From the NCBI RefSeq assembly GCF_014203365.1, contig NZ_JACHIS010000001.1, positions 2,666,001 through 2,730,000 of the forward strand: a DNA stretch of 64,000 nt. Direction: 5' to 3'. Positions 45,034 to 57,000 of this stretch are shown piece by piece. This DNA comes from Actinoalloteichus hymeniacidonis (GTDB lineage Bacteria; Actinomycetota; Actinomycetes; Mycobacteriales; Pseudonocardiaceae). Position numbers and translations under genes: made by a program. The stretch's first letter is position 1, and each line of letters opens with the position of its first letter. Below the pieces are notes generated by a model that was given only the letters and a program-made list of their open reading frames with translations, did not search any database and was not told the origin of the DNA.

Positions 45034-48000
45034 ATGGTAATGGCCGAGGATAAACTGCGCAGTTACCTGAAGCGGGTGACCACCGAACTCCAGCAGACCA
45101 GAACGCGGCTGCAGGATGTCCGGGATCGGGCCCAGGAGCCGATCGCCATCATCGGAATGTCCTGTCGATTCCCGGGCGGAGTGAGTTCGCCCGATGATTT
45201 CTGGGAATTGATGGCGAACGGCACCGATGCCATCACCGGATTCCCCGCCGATCGGGGCTGGGAATCATTGGAACTGCCGGCAGGCGGATATGTCCGTCAA
45301 GGCGGATTCCTGCATGACGCGGCCGAGTTCGACGCTGAGTTCTTCGAGATCTCGCCTCGTGAGGCGGCGGCGATGGACCCGCAGCAGCGGCTGCTGCTGG
45401 AGACGTCCTGGGAGGCGATCGAGCACGCGGGCCTCGACCCCTCGACCCTTCGCGGCAGCCACACCGGGGTCTTCGTCGGCGGCACCCCGCAGGACTTCGC
45501 CACCGTTTCCGTCGGGGCCCCCGCCGAGGCTGCGGGCTTCATCCTCACCGGCACGGCGGGCAGCATCCTCTCCGGGCGGCTCGCCTACACCCTCGGACTG
45601 GAGGGGCCTGCGGTCACCATCGACACCGCCTGTTCGTCCTCGCTAGTCGCGTTGCACCTCGCGATCCGCGCCCTGCGCAACGACGAGTGCTCGATGGCCC
45701 TGGCTGGCGGCGTGACGGTGATGTCGACGCCCGGTGCCTTCGTCGAGTTCTCCCGGCAGAACGGGCTCGCGGCCGACGGTCGCTGCAAGCCCTTCTCCGA
45801 GGACGCGGACGGCGTCGGCTGGTCCGAGGGCGTCGGCCTGCTGCTGGTGGAACGCCTCTCCGACGCGCGCCGCAACGGCCATCCGGTGCTGGCGGTCCTG
45901 CGGGGCTCCGCCGTGAACTCCGACGGCGCGTCCAACGGACTGACCGCGCCGAACGGTCCCTCGCAACACCGCGTGATCCGACAGGCCCTACTCGACGCGG
46001 GAGTGGCGGCGGGCGACGTCGACATCGTGGAGGCCCACGGCACCGGCACGGAGCTGGGTGATCCCATCGAGGCGCAGGCCCTGATCGCGACCTACGGACG
46101 TCATCGGGAGTCGGACAGGCCGCTGCTGCTCGGCTCGGTGAAGTCCAACATCGGACACACTCAGGCTGCGGCGGGCGTGGCAGGCGTGATGAAGACGGTG
46201 CTCGCCCTGCGTCACGGGATGGTGCCCTCCTCTCTGCACGCCGCGGAGCCGACAACCAAGGTGACCTGGCCCGACGGCGCCGTGCGACTGGTGTCCGAGG
46301 CCACCGTGCTGCCCGACCTCGACCGCCCGCGACTCGCGGGAGTGTCGTCCTTCGGGTTCAGCGGCACCAATGCGCACGTCATCGTCGAAGAGGCCCCCGC
46401 GACGCCCCCGTCTCCCGACACCGACGGGCGCCCCGCCGCAGGCTGGGTGCCCTGGGTGCTCTCCGGCCGCACCGAGGACGCGCTGCGGGCGCAGGCGCAG
46501 CGGCTCGTCGCCGCCGTCGACGCCGCTTCGGAGTCGTCGGCGGCCGACGTCGCCTCGGCGCTGCTGCACGGGAGATCGTGCTTCGAACACCGCGCGGTGG
46601 TGATCGGTGACGATCTCGAGGCGCTGCTCGCCGGGGCTACGGCCGTGGCCGAGGGCAGACCCGCGCCGTCGGTCGTCGTGGGCTCCGGCGCGCCCGAGCT
46701 GGGACCGGTGTTGGTCTTCCCCGGACAGGGCTCACAGTGGCTGGGAATGGCTGCGGACCTCCTGACGTCCTGCTCGCCCTTCGCCGACCGCCTCGCCGAG
46801 TGCGAGCGGGCGCTGGCGCACTGGGTGGACTTCTCCGTCACCGATGTCGTCCGAGGTACTGCGCCGCGCGAGGCGCTGGACCGGGTGGAGGTCGTGCAGC
46901 CCGCACTGTGGGCGGTGATGGTGTCCCTGGCCGCCCTGTGGGAGGCCGAGGGCGTACGGCCCGCCGCAGTCATCGGCCATTCCCAGGGCGAGATCGCCGC
47001 CGCCTGCGCCATCGGCGCGCTGTCACTCGAGGACGGGGCGAGGATCGTCGCCCTGCGCAGCGCCGCCGTGGCCGAGACGCTGTCCGGTCGCGGCGGCATG
47101 GTGTCGGTCACCCGCTCCGTGGCCGAGGTGCGCGCTGACCTCGCGGCCTGGGGTGAGCGCATCTCCGTCGCGGCGATCAACGGACCCGAGTCGGTGGTCG
47201 TCTCCGGTGAGCGCATCGCCCTGACCGAGCTGGTCGAGCAGTGGGAGCGCCGCGACATCCGCGCCCGGTGGATCCCGGTGGACTATGCCTCACACTCCCG
47301 CGAGGTCGACCTGCTGCGGACCCGCATCCTCGAACTGGCTGGCCCGATCGAGCCTCGTCCTGGCAGCGTGCCGTTCTATTCCACCGTCACGGGCGAACCG
47401 CTGGCCACCGAGGAGCTCGACGCCGACTACTGGTTCCGCAATCTCGCCGAGACCGTGCAGTTCGAACAGGCGGTGAGGGCCTGCTCCGCACGCGGCCACA
47501 CCGTGTTCTTGGAGGTCAGTCCGCATCCAGTCCTGACGATGGGCATTGAACAGACCCTGACCGCCACGGGTGTCGCCGACACCGCCGTGGTCTGTGGAAC
47601 GCTGCGCCGGGACGAGCCGGATTTACGTCGACTCCTGTTGGCCGAGGCCGTCCTGCACACCCGAGGAGTCACCGTCGGCTGGCACGGGACCGTGCGGGCC
47701 GCGACCGCCGCCGAGGTGGCGCTGCCGACCTATGCGTTCCAGCGCCGACGCTACTGGCTGGAGCCGCACCGCCCGTCCATCGAACCGACCGGGACTCCGG
47801 CGGGCGAGGGCGAGACGGCGTTCTGGGCACGCGTCGAGCAGGAGGACCTCACGGGTCTTGCCTCGTCCCTGGACGTCTCGACGGACGCCCCACTGGACGC
47901 GGTGCTGCCCCGACTTTCCGCGTGGCACCGACGGCGACGTGAGCTGTCCACCGCGGACTCGTGGCGGTATCGGATCGAATGGCGACCGATGCGGGCTCAG

Positions 48001-51000
48001 CCCGACGCCCGGCTCACCGGGACCTGGCTGGTCGTCGAGCCCGCCGACGGACGGTGCGCCTCCTCGGCATCGGACGTGGGAACGACGCTGCGGGCAGGCG
48101 GAGCCGAGGTCGTCGTCCTGCCGGTGCCGAGCGAACTTGATCGCGGCGGCCTGGCCGACCTGCTGCGCCGGACGCTCGACGGCTCGGCGCCCTTGGCCGG
48201 GATCGTGTCCTTGCTGGCACTGGACGAGAAGAACGGCACCGCGATCACCTCGACCATGCCCGAGGGGGGACCGGCCACCGTCGCGCTGGTGCAGGCCTTG
48301 GGCGACGCCGACCTCGACGCCCCGCTCTGGTGCCTCACCCGAGGTGCCGTCTCCACCGGACCCGCCGACCCCGTGACTGCCCCGTTGCAGGCGCAGACCT
48401 GGGGATTCGGCCGCGTCGTCGGAGCGGAACACCCCGAGCGGTGGGGCGGCCTCGTCGACCTGCCGGAGCGACTCGACGCCCGCGCCGGGGCCCGGCTCCG
48501 CGCCGTTCTCGCCGCGCGGGACGAGAACGAGGTAGCGGTGCGCGCTGCGGGCTCCTACGGCCGCAGGCTCGTGCGCGCCCCGTTGGGCGAACGACCGGCG
48601 GTCCGCTCCTGGCAACCCGAGGGCACGGTGCTGCTGACCGGTGGCACCGGATCACTGGGGGCGGCGGTCGCTCGGTGGCTGGCCCGTGCGGGCGCCGAGA
48701 ACCTGTTACTGCTCAGCCGGCGGGGCCCCTCGGCGCCGGGCGCCGAGGACCTGCGTGCCGAGCTGACCGGCCTCGGCACCGAGGTGACGATCCTGGCCTG
48801 CGACATCGCCGAGAAGGATCAGCTGCGCGCAGCGCTGGATTCGATCCCGGCGCACCGACCGCTGACCTCGGTGGTGCACACGGCCGCGGTGCTGGACGAC
48901 GCGCTGGTCGACGCCGTCACCGACGCGAAGCTGGCCGCCGCGTACGGCGCGAAGGTGCGCGGCGCCATCAATCTGCACGAACTGACGGCCGACCGTCCGT
49001 TGGCCGCCTTCGTCCTCTTCTCCTCCCTCGCAGGCTCCCTGGGGATTCCCGGCCAGGCCACCTACGCACCGGGCAACGCCGTGCTCGACGCATTGGCCCA
49101 GCATCGCCGCGCCCGAGGACTGCAGGCGACCTCCGTGGCCTGGGGACACTGGGCGGGCGGCGGTATCGCCGACGACGCCGTCGAGCAGCAGCTGCGGCGG
49201 CGCGGCACCGTCGACATGGACCCGGAGACCGCGCTCACCGTCCTCGGACAGGTACTGGACCACGACGAGACCCTGCTGGCCGTGGCCGACATCGACTGGT
49301 CCCGGCTGGCGGCACAGGTCGGCACCGTCCATCCGCTGTTTCGCGACCTCCCGGACCTGCGAACCGCGCCGACTGCCCCCGGAACCGCCGACGCGCCGAC
49401 GACTGCCGCCGGAGGCTCGCTGACCGGTCGACTGGCCGGGCTGTCGACTCAGGACCAGGACCGGCTGCTGGTCGACCTGGTGCGCGCCGAGGCCGCCTCG
49501 GTCCTGGGCCACTCCTCGTCCGAGGCGGTCGGAGACGAGCGGGCGTTCCGGGAACTCGGGTTCGACTCGCTGACGTCGGTCGAACTGCGCAACCGACTCA
49601 ACGCCGTGACCGGTCTTCGGTTGCCCGCGACCCTGCTGTTCGACCACCCCACACCGGCCGGTCTGGCCGCGCGGCTGCGCGCCGACATGGCGGGCGGGCC
49701 GAGCGAGGACGACGGTCCCACCGCGCAGACAGGCGCGGACGACCCCATCGCGATCGTCGCCATGAGCTGTCGTTTCCCCGGCGGCGTCGACTCTCCCGAA
49801 CAGTTGTGGAGTCTGCTGGCCGATGGGCGCGACGCGATCTCGCCCTTCCCAGCCGACCGGGGCTGGGAGGTGCTCACCGGAGACGGCTCGTTGGACGCGG
49901 AGGCAGACGCCCCCCGGTCCGGCGGATTCCTCGACGACGTCGCCGGTTTCGACGCGGCCCTCTTCGGCATCGCGCCGCGTGAGGCGGCGGCGATGGACCC
50001 GCAGCAACGGCTGCTGCTGGAGACGTCCTGGGAGGCGATGGAGCGGGCGGGCATCGATCCTCAGTCGCTGCGCGGCACTGCCACCGGGGTCTTCGTCGGC
50101 TCCAACAACCAGGACTACGCGAACCTGCTCGTGCGAGCGGGCGCCGAGGCGGCGGGATACCTGAGCACCGGCGGAACGGCCAGCGTGCTCTCCGGCAGGC
50201 TCGCCTACTCGTTCGGCCTCGAAGGGCCCGCGATGACGGTGGACACGGCGTGTTCGTCCTCGCTGGTGGCACTGCACCTGGCGACGCAGTCGCTGCGCAA
50301 CGGTGAATGCGAGCTCGCGCTGGTAGGCGGTGTGACTGTCATGTCCACGCCCGGTGGACTCCTCGAGTTCCATCGCCAGGGCGGACTGTCTGTGGACGGT
50401 CGTTGCCGGGCCTTCGCCTCCGACGCCGACGGGACCGGCTTCGCCGAGGGCGCGGGTGTCCTGTTGGTCGAACGTCTCTCCGACGCCCAGCGCAACGGGC
50501 GCCGGGTTCTAGCCGTGATCCGAGGATCGGCGGTCAACCAGGACGGCGCCTCCAACGGACTGACCGCCCCCAACGGCCCCGCCCAGCAGCGAGTGATCCG
50601 ACAGGCGCTGGCCAATGCGCGGCTGGGCACCGACGACGTCGATGTCGTCGAGGCCCACGGCACGGGCACCAGGCTGGGCGACCCGATCGAGGCACAGGCC
50701 CTGATCGCCACCTACGGTCGGGACCGGAGTGCGCAGCGCCCGCTATGGCTGGGCTCGGTCAAGTCCAACCTCGGGCATACCCAGGCCGCCGCCGGCGTCG
50801 CGGGCGTGATCAAGATGGTTCTCGCCATCACACGGGCGAGTCTGCCGCCGACGCTGCACGTCGAGGAGCCCACCCGGGAGGTCGACTGGTCGACGGGCTC
50901 GGTGCGGCTGCTGACCGAGCCCCGACCATGGCAGCGGGCGGACCGGCCGCGCCGGGCCGGGGTGTCGTCGTTCGGCATCAGCGGGACCAACGCCCACCTG

Positions 51001-54000
51001 ATTCTCGAGGAGCCGCCGTCGGTGCCGCCCACCCCGGCCCGCCCGAGTCCTGCCGTCGTCCCCTCGACATCGGTCGTCCCGTGGGTGCTCTCCGCACAGA
51101 GCGAGGCCGGGCTGCGTTCGCAGGCCGCGCGGCTCCGCGCCTTCCTGACGGATCGTCCCGGTGAGTCCCCGGCCGACATCGGCTTCTCCCTGGCCACCAC
51201 CAGAGCCGTGCTCGACCACCGTGCCGTGGTACTCGTCCCGGATCTCGACCACGGACTCGCCTCCCTGGACGATCTCGCCGAGGGACGTCGCACCGTGGAC
51301 GGCGGCACACGAGGGAACAGCCCCGACCTTCGTACCGCGGTGCTGTTCACCGGCCAGGGCGCCCAGCGGCCCGGGACGGGCCGCGAACTGTACGAGGCGT
51401 CCCCCGTCTTCGCCGAAGCCTTCGACGAGGTCTGCGCAGAACTGGACACCCGGCTCGACACGCCGCTGCGGGAGATCGCCTTCGCGGAGGAGGGCTCCCC
51501 ACAGGCCGTTCTGCTCGACGAGACCCGCTACACCCAGGCCTGTCTCTTCGCGCTCGAGGTCGCACTGTTCCGGCTCGTCGAGTCCTTCGGCCTGCGCCCC
51601 GCCGCTGTCGGCGGGCACTCGGTCGGGGAACTGGTCGCCGCGTACGTCTCCGGGGTGTGGTCGCTCGCCGATGCCTGCGCTGTCGTCGCCGCGCGGGGCA
51701 GGCTGATGCAGGCGCTGCCCTCGGGCGGGGCGATGGTGTCCGTCCGCGAAACCGAGTCAGCCGTCGCCGAGTCTTTGGCGGGACTGACGGACCGCGTGTC
51801 GATCGCGGCGGTGAACACCGCCGACTCGGTGGTGGTCTCCGGCGATGCCGAGGTGATCGACGGCCTCGTGACCGACTGGACGGCGGCGGGACGTCGCACT
51901 CGTCGGCTGTCGGTCAGCCACGCCTTCCACTCGCCGAGAATGGACCCGATGCTCGCCGAGTTCGCCGAGGTACTGGCGGCCGTCGAGTTCCACCCGCCGC
52001 GACTGCCCATCGTGTCCAACCGGACGGGCGAGTTCGCCGCGGCGGACTTCGGCACCCCGGAGTACTGGGTCCGGCATGCCAGGGACGCGGTTCGCTTCGC
52101 GGCGGGCCTGCACACGTTGCGTGCCGACGGCATCACCGCGTTCCTCGAACTCGGCCCGGACGCCGTCCTGACCCCCATGGTCCGCGACACCCTTCCCGAC
52201 GTCGTGGGCCTCGCCGTGTTGCGCCGCGACCGGCCGGAGATCGAGTCACTGTTGACCGCGCTCGGCGGGCTGCACGCCCGAGGGCCCGCCGTCGACTGGG
52301 CCTCGGCCTTCGTGGGCCGAGACGTCCGAGTCCTCGACCTGCCGACGTATGCGTTCCAGCGGCGGCGTTTCTGGCTGGACCCCCGTGTGACCGAGACCGA
52401 TACCCGGCAGCCGACACCCTCGGGCCTCGACGACGGCGCGTTCTGGCGTCAGGTGGAGGAAGAGGACCTGACGGGGCTGGCCACGACCCTGGACGTGGAC
52501 GCCGACGCGCCGTGGCACGAGGTGCTGCCCATGCTCGCGGCCTGGCGGCATCGCAGGCGCGAGATGTCCACGGTGGAGTCGTGGCGGTATCGCGTCCGCT
52601 GGCAGCCGATCGCCGTGTCACCGGGAGCGCTGCTGACGGGAAGATGGCTCGTGGTGGAGGCCGCCGTCGAGGCGAGCCGAGCGCACTCGGTCCCGGATGT
52701 CGCGCAACTGCTGTCGCAGGCCGGTGCCGAGGTGGTCCGGCTCGTCATCGAGTCCGACACAGACCCGACGGAGACCGCTGCACTGTTGCGCTCCACGGCG
52801 CACAGACCGTTCGCGGGTGTGGTCTCCCTACTCGCGCTGGACGAGACCGCCCATCGGGACGAGTCGGCGGTGCCCGCAGGCCTGACGGCCACCGCCGCCC
52901 TGGTCCGGGCGCTGCGCGACGCCGACCTGCGGGCGCCGCTGTGGTGTGCCACCCGGGGCGCGGTGTCGGTGGGCGACTCCGATCCGCTGCACAGCCCGGC
53001 GCAGGCGCTGACCTGGGGCCTGGGCCGCGTGCTCGGCTTGGAGCGTCCCGACCGCTGGGGCGGTCTGATCGACCTGCCCGACCTGCTCGACGCCCGCTCG
53101 ACGGAGTGGTTCGTCGCCGCCCTCGCCGGCGTCGACGACGAGGATCAGCTCGCCGTGCGCCGCTCCGGCGTCTTCGTCCGCAGGCTCGTCCCGGCGCCGC
53201 CTGCCGCGCAAGCGGGATCAGGCTGGCGACCCAGCGGGACGGTGCTCGTCACGGGTGGCACCGGATCCCTCGGCAGTCACGTCGCATGCTGGTTGGCCGG
53301 TCAGGGGGCCGAGCACCTACTGCTGGTCAGCCGCAGGGGCCGCAGCGCTCCGGGCGCCGAGGACCTCGAACTGGAACTGGCGGGCATCGGTGTCCGCGTC
53401 ACGATCGCCGCCTGCGACCTGGCCGACCCGGCCGCCGTGCGGGACCTGATCGCGAGCATCCCGGCCGATCGTCCGCTCTCCGCCGTCGTCCACGCCGCAG
53501 GCATCGTCGACGACTGCCCGGTGGAGGAGCTGACCGTCGACCGGCTCGCCCCCGTGCTGCGCCCCAAGGTCGCGGGCGTGGTCAACCTGCACGAGGCGAC
53601 GCGGGGACTCGACCTGAACGCCTTCGTGCTCTTCTCCTCGGTCTCCGCGGTGTGGGGCAGTGCGGGGCAGGGCGCCTACGCGGCGGCCAACAGTTACCTG
53701 GACGCCTTCGCCGAGCATCGCCGGGCCCAGGGGCTGCCCGCGACCTCGATCGCCTGGGGCGGTTGGGGCAGTGGCGGCATGGTCGACCCGGCCGCCGAGC
53801 AGGTCCTGCTCCGGCGTGGCCTCAACCCGATGGCGCCGGAGCTCGCCATGACGGCTATGTCGCAGGCCGTCGACGCCCGCGACGCAGCCGTCGCCATCGC
53901 CGACGTCGACTGGACCAGGTTCCTTCCGGCCTTCACCATCGCCCGCCGCCGTCCGCTGCTCGACGTGCTTGCCGCCGGACTGGTACGGACGAACGACCCG

Positions 54001-57000
54001 ACACCAGGACCGGATGTCCGCTCGACGGCGGGGGAGCTCCTGCGAACGCGCCTGTCGGCGGCCGACGAGGCCGAGGGGCGGGCACTGCTGATCGAGATGA
54101 TCCGCACCGAGGCCGCGGGGGTCCTCCGCCACGTCGACGCCGAGGCGATCTCGGCCGACCGCTCCTTCCAGGAGGCCGGCTTCGACTCGCTGACGGCCAT
54201 CGAGTTCCGCGAGCGGCTCGGACTGGTCGCGGGCCTGACCTTGCCCGCCACGCTCGTCTTCGACCACCCCACGCCCGAGGTGCTCGCGACCCATCTGCGC
54301 ACGGAGCTGATCGGCGCCCCGACGGGTGACGGCGCCGGGACGTCGGTGACGACGTCCGCCCGCCCGAGCGCGGACGAGCCGTTGGCGATCGTGGGCATGG
54401 CCTGCCGTCTGCCCGGCGGGGTGCACAGCCCGGAGGACCTCTGGCGCGTGGTGTCCGACCAGGTGGACGGGATGACGACGTTCCCGACAGACCGAGGCTG
54501 GCAGCTCGCGGGCGTACCCGGCGCGCCCTCGGGGTCGCCGTCGGACCCGACGGCGCCCTCGGTAGTCGGTGGCTTCCTCGACGACGTCGCGGGCTTCGAC
54601 GCCGCCTTCTTCTCGATCGCCCCGGTGGAGGCGGCGGCGACCGATCCGCAACAACGACTGTTGCTGGAGACCACCTGGGAGGCACTGGAGCGGGCGGGCA
54701 TCGACCCGCAGGCTCTGCGGGGCAGCGACACCGGCGTGTTCGTCGGTGGCACCGCGCAGGAACACGCGACCGCGTTGCTGGGCGAGCCCGCGCTCGGCGC
54801 GGACTACATCCTGACCGGCGCGGCGGGCAGCGTGCTGTCCGGGCGCCTCGCCTACACCTTCGGTTTCGAGGGACCGGCGGTCACCGTCGACACGGCGTGC
54901 TCCTCCTCGTTGACGGCACTGCACCTCGCCGCCCAGTCGTTGCGCACGGGCGAGTGCGACCTCGCACTCGCGGGCGGTGTCACCGTCATGTCCTCGCCGG
55001 GCGTCTTCGCCGCGTTCTCCCGCCAGGGCGGCCTCGCAGGCGACGGTCGCTGCAAGGCGTTCTCCCACGCCGCCGACGGAACCGGCTGGGGCGAGGGCGT
55101 CGGGATGCTCGTCGTGGAACGGCTTTCCGACGCGCGGCGGCACGGGCACCGTGTGCTGGCCGTGGTGCCCGGGTCCGCGGTCAACCAGGACGGCGCCTCC
55201 AACGGGCTCACCGCGCCCAACGGGCCGGCACAGCAGCGGGTCATCCGCCGGGCGCTGGCCAACGCGGGCCTGACGCCCTCGGACGTCGACGTCGTGGAGG
55301 CACACGGCACCGGGACCCGGCTGGGCGACCCGATCGAGGCTCAGGCACTGCTGGCGACCTACGGTGCGGCCCGGCCCGCCGACGCCCCGCTGTGGCTCGG
55401 GTCGGTGAAGTCCAACATCGGCCACACCCAGGCGGCGGCGGGCGTGGCGGGCGTGATCAAGATGGTGCAGGCGCTGCGACACGGGACCTTGCCCGCCACG
55501 CTGCACGTCGACGAGCCGACGCCGCACGTCGACTGGTCCTCGGGAGCGGTCCGAGTGCTCACCGAGCCGCAGCCCTGGCCCGACCGCGACCGGCCCCGCC
55601 GGGCGGCCGTCTCCGCCTTCGGCCTGAGCGGCACGAACGTCCACCTCATCCTCGAACAGGACACGGCGGACGTCGATCAGCCCGAGATCGTCGATGCCCC
55701 CGAGGTCGACGACTCGGGAGGCTCGGCGGTCCCCGAGCACGGTCCCGAGGCCGTCGCCACCGACCGGACACCGCCGACGCCGTGGGTGATCTCCGCCCGC
55801 ACACCCCAGGCGCTGCGGGCGCAGGCACAGGCGCTGCACACCCGGCTGACCGACCAGCCACAGCTCTCGACGCTCGACGTCGGGTATTCGCTGATCACGA
55901 CCCGGGCGTCGCTGGGCAGCCGTGCCGTCGTCGTCGGCGACGACCGGACGGAACTGCTCGCCGGACTGGCAGACATCGCCTCCGGGCTCGTCCCGCCCGC
56001 TGCGGGCACACAGACCGAGACCCGGCCGGTCATGGTCTTCTCCGGACACGGCTCTCAATGGGCGGACATGGCGGCGGAGCTGATCGAGACGAATGCGGTC
56101 TTCGCCGACCGTATCGACGAGTGCGAGCGTGCCCTCGCACCGTGGGTCGACTGGTCGCTGCGTGCGGTGCTCTGTGACGCGGAGCAGTCCGCACTGTTGG
56201 CGCGGGCCGACGTCGTCTCGCCGGTGCTGTGGGCGACGGCCGTCGCCCTAGCCGAGCTGTGGGCCTGCCACGGGGTTCGACCGGCTGCGGTGGTCGGCCA
56301 CTCCCAGGGCGAGATCGCCGCCGCCTGCGTGGCCGGGACGCTGTCCCTCGCCGACGGCGCCCGACTCATCGCGCTACGCAGCAGGGCGGTGCTCCGGTTG
56401 GTCGGACGAGGGGGGATGGCCCTGATCGCGGCCACAGCCGAGGACGTCCGGACCCGGATCGCCCGGTGGGCCGACCGGCTGGTCGTCGCGGGGCACAACG
56501 GGCCGAGATCCGTCGTCGTCTCCGGCGATCTCACCGCGCTCGACGAGCTACGTGTCGACTGCGCGGCCGACGAGGTGCGCTTCGACCGGGTGGACATCGC
56601 CTACGCCTCGCACTCGCCGCAGACCGAGGTCCTACGGGACGAGTTCCCGGAGCTGGCCGCCACGATCACCCCGATCGAGCAGCCCGACGCCGTGCCGATG
56701 ATCTCCACCGTGACCGGCGCTCCGGTAAGCCCCGCCGACCTGGATGCCGACTACTGGTTCCGCAACCTGTCACGACCGGTGGAGTTCGATGCCGCGATTC
56801 GGGCCTGCCTCGACCGAGGCCACACGACGTTCCTCGAGGTCAGTCCGCACCCGGTACTGGGCCTGGGACTGACGCAGATCCTCGAGGACGCCGCGCCCGA
56901 ACGTCGGACGCTCGTGCAGGGCACCCTGCGACGGAACCGGCCCGCAGCACGGTCCTTCCTGCTCGCGGCCGGGACGCTGCACACCCACGGCATCGCGGTC

